Source: Phyllobacterium brassicacearum (GTDB taxonomy: Bacteria; Pseudomonadota; Alphaproteobacteria; Rhizobiales; Rhizobiaceae). From it: DNA of 64,000 bases. The notes under the pieces are model-generated. The model was not told the origin of the DNA and made no database searches. It saw nothing but the letters and a program-made list of their open reading frames with translations. The stretch spans positions 62,001 through 126,000 of the forward strand of contig NZ_PGGO01000016.1 in the NCBI RefSeq assembly GCF_003010955.1, given 5' to 3'. The position numbers and the translations under genes were made by a program. Shown one piece after another: positions 1 to 7,654 of the stretch (within the stretch, counting starts at the first letter, position 1; each line of letters opens with the position of its first letter).

Positions 1-474
1 TGACTTGGCGTCCGCCGCGGCATCGGTGCGATGTTTCGGATTGAAATAGACTTGCTTGAACGAGAGTTTTCCGGGCGTCGCGAAATGGGTGGCATTGGCG
101 GCAAAGTATTGCTGCAACTGCGCCTCGCTCGGCTCCGCGAGCCGGGCTGTATCCTCGACAAGGAACTTCAACTTTTGCGCCAGGCGACGGCGAATGACGG
201 TGTCGTCCTGGGCCAGACCCATCGCCTCGGCCTCGCGCGCCATCAGCCTTTCGTTCAGGAGATCGTTGACCAACCCCTTCAGCTCGTCGGCGGTCGGCTG
301 GCGCAGCCACTGGCTCGACCAGGTTTGCTTCAGCCAGCGTACGTCGCCTTCGCCGATGCGCACCGGATCGACGGCCGTTGCCTCAACGTTTTTATTGTTG
401 AGCCAGGAATAGCCGCCGAAGAGGATCGCCCCAACGATGGCGAAGTGCAGAAGTGGTTCCCTGAGCAGCGTCAT
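1..474 (-). CDS. PpiC-type peptidyl-prolyl isomerase, 3' end outside window
   Basis: Seen: an uninterrupted minus-strand frame of 158 codons from the ATG at 474 to the window edge, so the C-terminal half is missing. It begins MTLLREPLLHFAIVGAILF, a short basic stretch followed by one membrane anchor (about residues 8-25). A helical SurA/PpiC-like N-terminal region follows, with a motif near NDLLNERLMAREAEAMGL, and ends in FATPGKLSFKQVYFNP just before the parvulin domain would start. Family knowledge: such anchored periplasmic isomerases (often 270-300 aa) assist folding of exported proteins. Inference: inner-membrane-anchored periplasmic foldase. The catalytic domain itself is not visible here. 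Confidence 0.82.
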   Translation of the reverse strand, partial: MTLLREPLLHFAIVGAILFGGYSWLNNKNVEATAVDPVRIGEGDVRWLKQTWSSQWLRQPTADELKGLVNDLLNERLMAREAEAMGLAQDDTVIRRRLAQKLKFLVEDTARLAEPSEAQLQQYFAANATHFATPGKLSFKQVYFNPKHRTDAAADAKS

Positions 475-892
475 GCGCCCAACTCCGCAACTCCTCCAGT
501 CAGTGATGGAGGAGAACGATCATTTGCAAGATCCGCGCGGTTTCTCTTTTCGGCATGCTCTGCGACACTTTCCCCAAGAGCACCGATACTACCTACATTT
601 TATGCACCAGGCCTCGAACGGTTGCAATATGCATTATTATTCAATGATGTATTATGCTATCATTTCCATGTGTAATGCCAAGCGAATTCAAGATCTAAGC
701 TCTGCTGCAGAAAGTATTCATCTGCGCTGGGCAATGGTTTCACTTGTTTCAGTCAACAAGATTGCCAGGGGCGGAATGCAAACGATCCTGCCTCAGAAAA
801 CTTCAGGCTTGAGGCAATGAGTTCATCCGACAGGATACAGGCCCTCGGGATGATGCACAGAATCCGTCATTTGTGGCAAAGCAAGGAGGCGC

Positions 893-1301
893 ATGGGCAG
901 TTTTTGTGGGCTGATACCGGTTTCCCTCGTGGGATGCAGGCCGGGCATTCTGCTTGCCTCCACTTTAACCACACTTGTAGCCGGCTGTGGCCGGCCGGAG
1001 TGCTCGCGCCTGACGGGCGCCTAGTTCAGCCTTCACGAAGATCACAGTGCCGATCCGGCGTGACAAGCTTCGCAAGGATGGTGAGGGCGCCTGGCCGCGA
1101 AAGCTTCCAGCAAACCCGCAGACGGATTTTGCAACCCTCAAAGCGGAAGAAGTGAGCCGGGAGACGGCTGAAAACTGGCCAAGCAAGACCGTGCGGAAGA
1201 ATCCGAGCCGCAGTGTTCCTGTCTTCGCCCACGGATTCAATAATCGGTTCGAGGACGCGGTGTGGTCAGCGATGAACGAATGCAGTGATGCAGTGGGATA
1301 A
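893..1301 (+). pseudogene. Decayed DUF900 alpha/beta-hydrolase lipoprotein gene
   Basis: An ATG at 893 with a GGAGG element 8 bases upstream opens a 43-codon frame ending in a stop at 1022-1024. It has a lipoprotein signal with lipobox LVAGC. From about 1030 a second frame reads VPIRRDKLRKDGEGAWPRK, then VFAHGFNNRFEDAV, which is the nucleophile-elbow region seen in DUF900 hydrolases, and stops at 1301. The intact family runs to more than 300 residues. Here the two segments are in different frames, the part between them is missing, and nothing follows the HGFNNRFEDAV block. This is a relic with an internal deletion and a lost 3' end; no active product is expected. Confidence 0.68.
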
Positions 1302-1322
1302 AGTTACAAACGGGAGGAAAAC

Positions 1323-2069
1323 ATGAGAACGGAAAGTCGATTAGCCACGGGAATACTCGCCTTGGCACTGTTCGTGCCTGCTGCGCATGCAGAGGATGAT
1401 GCTCGCGCCATTCTTAAATCCATGTCGGAGTACTTGGCGAAACAACAGACCTTTTCTGAAACTTTCGACACCGACATTGAAGTTCTGACGCCCGATTTGC
1501 AGAAATTGCAGTTCGCGAGCTCAGGTCAGGTCGCTGTCGGCCGCCCGAACAAGATGCACGCGGCTCGCACCGGCGGCTTCGCCGATGTCGAGATGATTTT
1601 CGACGGCAAGCAGATAACCATCCACTCGAAGGACGACAAAGTATTCACGCAGATTGAGGCACCGGGGACGATCGACGAACTCATTTCCAGGCTCGAAGCG
1701 GACGGTTATTCGTTGCCCGGCGCCGACCTGCTCCTGTCGAACGTCTATGATGAGCTCAATGCCGGCGTCATTGATGCCAAGCATATCGGCACGGGCGTAG
1801 TTGGCGGCATCGAGTGCGATCACCTGGCCTTCCGCAATGCGGATTCAGATTGGCAGCTTTGGGTGCGCACCGGAGCAGAACCAATCCCCTGCAAATATGT
1901 CATCACCTCCAAGGCCGTGACGGCTGCGCCGCAATACACGCTTATCGTCAATTCGTGGAGCGGAGAGGCCAATGATGATTTCTCGTTCGCACCCCCAGCC
2001 GGCAGTAAGAAGGTGGATGCAAAGGCGATGCCCCACATTGACGAAGTACCAGAAGGAGCCAACCAATGA
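1323..2069 (+). CDS. DUF2092 periplasmic protein
   Basis: 248 codons with a clear Sec signal peptide (basic start MRTESR, hydrophobic core, AHA cleavage site near residue 23). The ATG follows a GGGAGGAAA ribosome site. The mature protein resembles DUF2092 (predicted periplasmic, lipoprotein-carrier-like beta fold): an early ILKSMSEYLAKQQTFSETF block, central FDGKQITIHSKDDKVFTQIE and late CKYVITSKAV. Its stop overlaps the next start by four bases (ATGA), so the two genes are translationally coupled. No function is established for the family; an envelope role is inferred only from export. It lies directly after the DUF900 relic. Confidence 0.8.
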   Translation: MRTESRLATGILALALFVPAAHAEDDARAILKSMSEYLAKQQTFSETFDTDIEVLTPDLQKLQFASSGQVAVGRPNKMHAARTGGFADVEMIFDGKQITIHSKDDKVFTQIEAPGTIDELISRLEADGYSLPGADLLLSNVYDELNAGVIDAKHIGTGVVGGIECDHLAFRNADSDWQLWVRTGAEPIPCKYVITSKAVTAAPQYTLIVNSWSGEANDDFSFAPPAGSKKVDAKAMPHIDEVPEGANQ

Positions 2070-2338
2070 CCCGTCGCACAAGACTAATCGCGGTGGCAGG
2101 CGGTATTGCCATGATGCTGTTTGGAGGGGACTTTCCCACGGGTGGGACCGGCTCGTTCCTCTCTGACGCTCAGGCTCGCGTCGGACGCCCCCTAACGCCG
2201 GTGAGCTATGCTGGAGTGGCGCGGCGAACGACGCGCCGATCCGTTGCCGCCGGAGCGGCGATCGGCACAACGGTCTACGCCCCAGGCTGCGTCCAGGCGG
2301 TCGACGCCTACGGGCGGATTTATTACAGGTGTCGGTAA
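2066..2338 (+). CDS. Small exported protein coupled to DUF2092 gene
   Basis: 90 codons, starting inside the stop of the DUF2092 gene (ATGA overlap). A long signal-like N-terminus (MTRRTRLIAVAGGIAMMLFG, with an AQA site near residue 36) precedes a short mature part rich in Arg/Ala (VARRTTRRSVAAGAAIG). The C-terminus has CVQAVDAYGRIYYRCR with two cysteines that could form a disulfide. I do not know a function. Coupling to the preceding exported protein suggests they act together in the envelope. Confidence 0.65.
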   Translation: MTRRTRLIAVAGGIAMMLFGGDFPTGGTGSFLSDAQARVGRPLTPVSYAGVARRTTRRSVAAGAAIGTTVYAPGCVQAVDAYGRIYYRCR

Positions 2339-2511
2339 GTATTCCAGGCAGCACCGTAACCTTAACCGTGCGTTGCATCCGTCATAGTGCTCTGCAACCT
2401 GGGCTCGCGCAGAGAAATTAGCAGTTGGTCGAATCGACGTATTCGACCATGATCGAACTCGGATGCGGTTGACGGCCGACCCAACAAGCAAGAAATTCTG
2501 GAGGGGACACT

Positions 2512-2868
2512 ATGAAACATGGCATCGCTTTTGCTCTGACTTGTGCCGGGAGTCTTCTACTTGCCGAGAGCGGCATGGCTGCCGACGTTTATTCGCCGGT
2601 GACCCCGGAGGCCAAGCAGGTTGTGACCGAGCAGGGATGGACCTTTACCGTAGCCCCATATTTCTGGGCGGCGGGGATATCCGGGGATGTCGGGTTGTTC
2701 GGGCTGCCGCCAGTCGAAGTGGATGCGAGTTTCAGCGATATTTTCGACCATCTCGCGCCATGGAGGATGTTCGTGACCTCGATGCCGAAGCGCCCGACCT
2801 GGAGCGGCCGGTGGTGTGCTCAGGCGAAAGACCGACCCGCCTCATTGGCGAGGTGGCGTTTTGTTTGA
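2512..2868 (+). pseudogene. Outer-membrane protein gene truncated at repeat edge
   Basis: The ATG after GGAGGGGAC opens a frame with signal peptide (cleavage near MAADV, residue 23) and a segment, GWTFTVAPYFWAAGISGDVG, typical of alphaproteobacterial outer-membrane beta-barrel proteins. Family-like sequence ends at SFSDIFDHL (about 2752). The next base is the first base of the 871-bp repeat, and the frame runs on through repeat sequence for 38 unrelated codons to a stop at 2868. Intact relatives are several hundred residues with many strands, so this is a 5' remnant. The missing 3' part is not beside repeat copy 2 in this window. Confidence 0.75.
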
Positions 2869-2879
2869 CGTTCGGGCCG

Positions 2880-3107
2880 CTAACGCATGTTGAGCAGCGC
2901 CGATCCCGTTGTTTCAAGGGCAAAGGCTATTTTTTGAATGGTGTCGAGGGAAATGTTGCGCTTCTCCCGTTCGATGCCGCTGAGATAGGCCTGGGTCAGT
3001 CCGGTGCGCAGGGCAACCTCTTCCTGCGAGATAGCAAGCTCTGCCCGGCGGATCCGCATATTGCGGGCGAGAAGCTTACGCAGCGCAAGAGGGTCGAACG
3101 TGTCCAT
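2880..3107 (-). CDS. XRE-family regulator, repeat copy 1
   Basis: 75-residue protein that is almost entirely one helix-turn-helix domain: ALRKLLARNMRIRRAELAIS, then QEEVALRTGLTQAYLSGIER (recognition helix), then an ALETTGSALL tail. Family knowledge: single-domain XRE/Cro repressors of this size act as dimers on palindromic operators, often their own. It is 12 bases downstream of the Tat-leader-like gene on the same strand and probably cotranscribed with it. The translated product is identical to that of copy 2 at 56814-57041. Confidence 0.8.
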   Translation of the reverse strand: MDTFDPLALRKLLARNMRIRRAELAISQEEVALRTGLTQAYLSGIEREKRNISLDTIQKIAFALETTGSALLNMR

Positions 3108-3119
3108 TGCGATCGGGAT

Positions 3120-3623
3120 TCATGATCGGCTCGCCATGGCCATCTCCAGTTTTCTGTCGTTTGTACGATGCTGCCCTGAAGCATCGGTGAAGAAAGCGGC
3201 ATCAGGCTTCGCGGCGATGTCGGCGATAAAGCGCCGCGGTTTGTCCATCGCCATCCATACCTGCTTGCAGGCACGACGGGCGGGTTTTGCCTGTGTCGGC
3301 GCGGCGGCGGTCCCAGCGCCCCTGCCAAGAAGGGAATCGACATCGCTTGCCGCGAATGCTGTGACCGCTCGCTTGCCGCCCGGCTCAGGCACCTCGACGA
3401 GAGGAGAATCGGCAGCCGCGACCAGGCAGGCTTCAGCCCGCTTGCGCACCCGGAAAAACTCCTCGATCTTTCCACAGGTGGTAAACCACTCTCGCCAAAG
3501 GGCAAGGACTGCCGTATCGGCTGCCAGCGACACTGTTCGTGCGATCAGCCACACCTTGGTCCCCGAAAGCAAACCTCTGCGGGTTACTGGCGGCAACGTT
3601 CTGCTTTTCTCAGAAACAGCCAT
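3120..3623 (-). CDS. Tat-leader-like hypothetical protein, repeat copy 1
   Basis: 167 residues. The N-terminus has a twin-arginine-like element, VTRRGLLSGTKVWLIARTVS, but the hydrophobic core after RR is interrupted by Lys and Arg, so export is doubtful. The middle contains ALWREWFTTCGKIEEFFRVR and the end KPARRACKQVWMAMDKPRRF. It resembles short rhizobial hypotheticals with a Tat leader; I do not know a function. Copy 2 has the same length and differs at a handful of residues near the N-terminus. It precedes the XRE gene by 12 bases, suggesting a two-gene operon duplicated as a unit. Confidence 0.55.
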   Translation of the reverse strand: MAVSEKSRTLPPVTRRGLLSGTKVWLIARTVSLAADTAVLALWREWFTTCGKIEEFFRVRKRAEACLVAAADSPLVEVPEPGGKRAVTAFAASDVDSLLGRGAGTAAAPTQAKPARRACKQVWMAMDKPRRFIADIAAKPDAAFFTDASGQHRTNDRKLEMAMASRS

Positions 3624-4157
3624 CGATCCGAGTTCCCTAACAACTTGGTTTATGGTCAGGCTGCTCTCGATGTCACCAGCACCTTGTGCAACCGCAACTC
3701 ACTGAATTTGGCGCTGCCCCTCGTCCAAACGCGCCTCCGCTCAGGACCTGCACGCACTGGTCGTAAAGGTGGGCCCTGACCTAGTCAGGTTCCACCCGCC
3801 CTGTGGCGCGAACCATCAATTGAGCACCCGGCTTCGCGTCCCAGGGACTGGGCGTGTGCTCAGTGCCGGCCGAATAAAATGAACTCTCTAGCTCGCCGGC
3901 GCCAAATGAACCTCTCGGCCGCCATAAAAAACGGCATCTGTCCACTGATCGGACGACCATAGACGGCAGGGATCTCTTCATCGTTCCGGCGCGCTCATTC
4001 TACCGAAATGGCGCTCAGGGAATCAGGCGCTCGTGTTTCCCATGATCCCTGTCCTCGGCATAATATAGCGCGTCGCAGCTTCGCCGCGATGTCGCCGGTG
4101 GTCTTTGCACGTGGAAGCGCAATCAGTTACACTCTATAGGTAATCTGAAACACTTCG
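3624..4157. other. Noncoding stretch with divergent tail of the repeat
   Basis: No gene supported. From 3624 to about 3860 the sequence is still alignable by eye with 57558-57800 (shared words such as caccttgt, ctcactgaattt, gctcagga and tcagtgccggcc) but with many substitutions and small indels. This looks like an older shared ancestry than the near-identical core. The rest, to 4157, holds nothing I recognise. Confidence 0.5.
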
Positions 4158-4199
4158 GGTGTCAACACCTGATATGTATTTTTTTACACGTGAGGTGTA
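4158..4199. promoter_or_regulatory. Two short palindromes before an XRE gene
   Basis: GGTGT-CA-ACACC lies at 4158-4169 and TACAC-GTGAG-GTGTA at 4185-4199. Both use the same half-site, (A)GGTGT, and the second covers the presumed start codon of the downstream XRE gene. This arrangement suits autorepression by that regulator, which is an inference. Confidence 0.45.
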
Positions 4200-4444
4200 T
4201 TTTGCTTACTTCTGCGCAGCTCCGAGCTGCTAGGGCTCTGCTCCGATTAGATCAGTCTGGTTTGGCTGAAAGCGCCGGCATTTCCGTTGAGACGATAAAG
4301 CGCTTGGAAAAAATGGAAGGTGAGTTGCTGGCCGTGACGGGCACAACGTTGGCCAAGCTGCAGTTAGCGCTTGAACAGGCTGGCGTCATATTCATTGACG
4401 CGAATGGCAATGGCCCAGGCGTTCGATTGAAGGATCGGCAGTGA
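4190..4444 (+). CDS. XRE-family transcriptional regulator
   Basis: 84 residues from a GTG at 4190; an in-frame TTG at 4202 would give MLTSAQLRAARALLRL, which is where family members usually begin, so the start is uncertain. One HTH: AQLRAARALLRLDQSGLAES, then AGISVETIKRLEK (recognition helix), and a C-terminal piece, LQLALEQAGVIFIDANGNGP, common in small alphaproteobacterial XRE proteins. It is a single gene with its own palindromic upstream region, likely autoregulated. The target besides itself is unknown. Confidence 0.75.
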   Translation: MRCILLTSAQLRAARALLRLDQSGLAESAGISVETIKRLEKMEGELLAVTGTTLAKLQLALEQAGVIFIDANGNGPGVRLKDRQ

Positions 4445-4728
4445 TGATGGTTCTGCGATCAAAGGGAAATGCTTCGTAGAGCTTGCCCACATTCGCAAGC
4501 GACTACCAGTTCGTTCCGGTCTGGCCATTATGCGATCTTTTCAGCACAAACCCGAAACAAGGCGTGAACCTGTTCGCCTTCGGCAGCAACTGGCGCTCGA
4601 TTCGTTACAGCAGCAGATTCTAAGGTGCCAGGCGCTGCATTATGCTTACATGCACACAGCAGGAATAATGCCCGGCCGCCCGCCCGGTATCAACGGCTCG
4701 AGCGGCCCGGCGAGACCAAAGACAATTT

Positions 4729-5543
4729 TCACGCCTTTTCGATAATGCGCAGCAAATGCGCCGCGTTCGTCCCTATGACGCCACGAATGACTTTGAGGAT
4801 TTCATGGCTAATGCCGCCCTCGGCAAACTCCGCGAGAAGCTCGTCGGCTTGACCGCCGATGCGCCCTGCGAGTTCGGCGATGTCCTTGACCAGTAGCCGC
4901 TGCCGTGCCTCATTTCCACGTTGGGCACGGGAAGCCTCAACCGCGCAGCGAGGCGCAGGCAGAATAGTTCGTTCTCGACCGTACCATCGAGAGCCTGAAT
5001 GAAGGGCTTTAAGATATGGGTCGTCGGACGGCCGCCCTTGGCAAGCCCGATACTCTCTCCCTCAACACAGACAGCAAGCTTGTCCTGCGCACCGGCAAGG
5101 GACAGGCGTACCCCTTCCTCACCTCCTAACAGAGGGCGCTCACGCAGTTTGCCAAGGATTTCCTCTAGCCGCTCCGTGCTCAGAAATTCAACGCCATCGT
5201 CATCCGATGATAACGGCGCCTCACCTGCGGGATAGAGCGATAATGCCCCCGCGCATTCCCCGCCTATGACCTCCAGAAGGCCAAAGGCATTGCCTGAGGA
5301 AATCCCGAGCGCGCCCGAAAGGCGCTGTCGCGCGCCTTCATCTGGCAGAAGGCCGGAAAAGAAAGGGCGAACGATCCTGTCTCCATAAGCCGCCTCCTGC
5401 AACGGCATGGAAAAGGAGATGGCGCTGAATCTGCTTCCTTCTAGATAACCAGCATCGTAAGCGAAGCTGAGCGCGCCACCATCTTCCTGGCTGAGCACGC
5501 CTGCCTTCGCTTCCCTGTAATAGACGTCCAGCAGATGCGTCAT
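4729..5543 (-). pseudogene. hipA: hipA toxin kinase gene with the kinase core deleted
   Basis: Starts at the ATG at 5543 (MTHLLDVYYREAKAGVLSQE), overlapping the hipB stop by four bases. The first ~200 codons are HipA-like: FSMPLQEAAYGDRIVRPFFSGLLPDE, the RLSLAGAQDKLAV glycine-loop region and THILKPF. After NVEMRHG (about 4900) the frame changes. The HipA C-terminus is still readable in another frame (LLVKDIAELAGRIGGQADEL ... LLRIIEKA), with its natural stop at 4729-4731. Family proteins are about 410-440 aa; here roughly 150-200 codons with the catalytic Asp region are gone. The product cannot be an active Ser/Thr kinase toxin. Confidence 0.8.
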
Positions 5544-5767
5544 GACGCGCGCTCCCGACGACTGCCGACGGAAACACGCAATCCTAAGGTCGCCGCCACC
5601 TGTAGGGCGCGTCCTATCTGGCAACTATCCTTCCCGGCTTCGAGCTCGCGCACGAAACGCACCCCAACCCCGGTCAGCGCTGCGAGCTGCTCCTGTGTCA
5701 GTTTCTGCGCTTTTCGCTCCGCACGGATCAGAAGTCCAAAGCTCTTACTATCTATGATCGTCTGCAT
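5540..5767 (-). CDS. hipB: HipB antitoxin / autorepressor
   Basis: 75-residue XRE protein (GLLIRAERKAQKLTQEQLAA, LTGVGVRFVRELEAGK recognition helix, IGRALQVAATLGLRVSV) directly upstream of and overlapping hipA by ATGA. Family knowledge: HipB binds HipA and represses the hipBA operon on palindromes. Frame and domain are intact although the partner toxin is broken, so it may survive as a free repressor or anti-toxin against other HipA proteins. Three evenly spaced palindromes lie just upstream. Confidence 0.85.
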   Translation of the reverse strand: MQTIIDSKSFGLLIRAERKAQKLTQEQLAALTGVGVRFVRELEAGKDSCQIGRALQVAATLGLRVSVGSRRERAS

Positions 5768-5768
5768 G

Positions 5769-5893
5769 AATCATCCCTATCGGGACGATTATAGCAGCGC
5801 TGATAGCAAAAATCTACAAAAAGAACCGCTCGGGACGATTTTCTGGATACTCGCAAATGAAGCCCCTAAATAATCCCGTCCGGGATGATTATT
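5769..5893. promoter_or_regulatory. Three HipB-like operators spaced exactly 50 bp
   Basis: Site 1, 5769-5790: AATCATCCC-TATC-GGGACGATT. Site 2, 5823-5840: right half CGGGACGATT intact, left half weak. Site 3, 5869-5893: AATAATCCC-GTCC-GGGATGATT. The right half CGGG(A/T)NGATT recurs at 5781, 5831 and 5881, that is with two identical 50-base steps, so the sites face the same side of the helix every five turns or so. The layout resembles the multi-operator hipBA control region of E. coli (by analogy). Confidence 0.7.
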
Positions 5894-6097
5894 AAGGTAT
5901 TTTGCTGTTCCATACGAGGCGTTATGCGATTTTCGAAGCACAGACCGAGAACATCGGCATAGCGGGCAAGCTTAGCGCCGGGGCCCCGCACGGGTGTGGA
6001 AATGGTCTTGCGACGCTTCACCATCACCGCTCCGGATCTTGACGTTGAAGTCGACGACCCGTTTCACTTAGCTAGGATTTTCATGGCAGCCTCTTGA

Positions 6098-6674
6098 TCA
6101 GCGAGTGGGTACCGGCACTTCGCCGCGATAGTCGTAAAAGCCTCTTCCTGCTTTGCGGCCAAGCCAGCCGGCCTCGACATATTTGACCAGCAGCGGGCAA
6201 GGCCGGTACTTGGTATCGGCGAGCCCGTCATGCAGCACGTTCATGATGGCAAGGCAGGTATCGAGGCCGATGAAATCGGCAAGCTCCAGCGGTCCCATCG
6301 GGTGGTTCGCGCCGAGCTTCATGCTCTGGTCGATATCGACGATCGAACCAACCCCTTCATAAAGCGTGTAAACCGCCTCGTTGAACCAGCTTTTTGAAGT
6401 GTGGAATGACAGAGTCGTCGGCGTGCCTGAAGTTGCCGCGCGTCAGGACTGCTGCCGCGTGTACAGGCATGGGCTCCACCACGATCATCCCGGCACCGCC
6501 CATTGCGCGCTCCGCATAATAGGCAATGTGGCGTTCGGTCGGCAAACCTTCGACCGCCATGTTCGATGTGTGCGCACCGAAGACGAGCCGGTTCCGGAGG
6601 GTGTGGGAGCGCAGTTGAAGCGGAGAAAACAGACGGGGAAATTTTTTGGACAAAGTCCTCCTCCTGGCGCACAT
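6098..6674 (-). pseudogene. Deletion chimera: OYE N-terminus joined to 3-hydroxybutyryl-CoA dehydrogenase C-terminus
   Basis: The 5' part (start near 6653 TTG or 6674 ATG, after GGAGGAGG) reads as an old-yellow-enzyme barrel start: FPRLFSPLQLRSHTLRNRLV, AYYAERAMGGAGMIVVEP, down to HFKKLV. At about 6385 it changes frame and family to [20 protein letters not shown], then [20 protein letters not shown] and a terminal [11 protein letters not shown], which is the C-terminal domain of 3-hydroxybutyryl-CoA dehydrogenase (Hbd/PaaH), ending at 6098. Neither enzyme is complete: the OYE part lacks most of its barrel and the Hbd part lacks the NAD-binding domain. This is a scar of a deletion that joined two minus-strand genes. 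Confidence 0.78.
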
Positions 6675-6876
6675 TCAAAATCAGATGCGAACATCAAAGC
6701 GGCGCGGATTTACTGCATCAAATTGGTATTCTCGTCATCCTTTACCGGAGTTTGTCCCATGCTGATCGACGTTCTTAGTGCCGCGGCAAGTCCCTTACTT
6801 ACAGCTTTATTGAACCCCGCGCTGCCTCCGTTGTGCCGCGGTAGTTGTTCGCCTATACGCTCATGTGGTTCGACAC

Positions 6877-7506
6877 TTACCCCGGAACATAACCATGCCT
6901 GGCGAAAAACCGATCCAACTCACGCTGCTGCGGGGCCTCGCCCGTGAAAATCTCGACATACTCAGGAATGCGCTTCATGCGGACCGCCAGGTCCTCCTTG
7001 GTCTGCATGGAGATGTAGCCAATCTGGACCAGATAGATCGTGCGGGCGCGAACATCAGCGGACACCTCTTCGTGGCCAAACCTGACGAACATGCGGCTCA
7101 GTGCAGCGAGACGGGCCTGATCGGCCTGCTGAACTTCAGCCAGAATACTGTCAGATTGAAGCGCCCAGCTACGCACCGCGAATTCAAACTGCGAGTCAAA
7201 CAGCGAATTGTCGATCCAGCAATCGAAGACGTTCAGCATCGCTTCTGCGACAGATTCCGCATAGGCCTCTGATTGTCTGACCAAATTGCCAGTGTTCTTG
7301 TCCCGCCATTTCGCGACCAGCGCCAGCAGCAATTCCTCCCGGTCTTTGAAGAACCAGTAGAAGCTAGTCCGCGACAAATTCAGCTTCTTGGCGAGAGGGA
7401 GGATTTTCACAGAATCCACACCGGACTCAAGCAGTGACTCGTAGGCGGCTTCCAGCCACCCCTCCGTTGATCCACGCCAGCCGCTGTCGCTCAGACCCTG
7501 TTCCAT
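6877..7506 (-). CDS. TetR-family regulator divergent from N-demethylase gene
   Basis: 209 residues from the ATG at 7506, chosen because GGTAGGAG sits 8 bases upstream; a more upstream ATG (7542) would overlap the likely -10 region. The N-terminal HTH is WLEAAYESLLESGVDSVKIL then LAKKLNLSRTSFYWFFKDRE (recognition helix, SRTSFYWFF), followed by an all-helical ligand domain. Family knowledge: TetR proteins repress divergent catabolic genes and release on ligand binding. The 17-bp mirror repeat between it and the OYE gene fits such control. The ligand is unknown, perhaps the amine substrate. Confidence 0.88.
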   Translation of the reverse strand: MEQGLSDSGWRGSTEGWLEAAYESLLESGVDSVKILPLAKKLNLSRTSFYWFFKDREELLLALVAKWRDKNTGNLVRQSEAYAESVAEAMLNVFDCWIDNSLFDSQFEFAVRSWALQSDSILAEVQQADQARLAALSRMFVRFGHEEVSADVRARTIYLVQIGYISMQTKEDLAVRMKRIPEYVEIFTGEAPQQRELDRFFARHGYVPG

Positions 7507-7548
7507 AGGCGATCTCCTACCAAATCGTGAAAGCGAAGACAAGAGGAA

Positions 7549-7606
7549 TGTACATGATTGTCAATTTACCTGACTTTCTCGCGAATATTATTGACATGTA
7601 TGTACA
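7549..7606. promoter_or_regulatory. Divergent promoter with two mirrored 17-bp arms
   Basis: Arm 7549-7565 and arm 7590-7606 are inverted copies (TGTACATnnnTGTCAAT on each strand reading outward; 14 of 17 match). Each arm contains an outward-facing TTGACA (7591-7596 plus; 7559-7564 minus), so each could hold a -35 box and a TetR operator together. The -10 boxes are weak by eye. Confidence 0.65.
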
Positions 7607-7654
7607 TTTTCGCGTAGCGTTCGTTGCAAAACTTCCTAAACCGAAGGCCGCCCG

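Larger units (their letters stand above)
2753..3623. repeat. 871-bp direct repeat, copy 1
   Basis: Matches 56687-57557 in the same orientation at a constant offset of 53,934 bases with no indel. Reading both copies I find one difference (about 2777) in the first 700 bases and then eight between 3458 and 3616. Beyond 3623 the two tails remain recognisably related to about 3860 but diverge strongly with indels. The copy carries two minus-strand genes. Its left edge cuts the outer-membrane protein gene. No transposase or terminal inverted repeats were recognised, so this is a duplication or an unknown unit rather than a named IS. Confidence 0.93.

Noticed and set aside
2753-3623. Calling the repeat an insertion sequence
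   Set aside because: No transposase, no terminal inverted repeats and no target duplication were seen; edges differ in sharpness. Recorded only as a repeat.
5866-6024. Possible 52-codon minus-strand gene upstream of hipB (MVKRRKTISTPVRGPGAKLA...)
   Set aside because: No family recognised, no ribosome site, and it runs into the third HipB-like operator; treated as chance or remnant.
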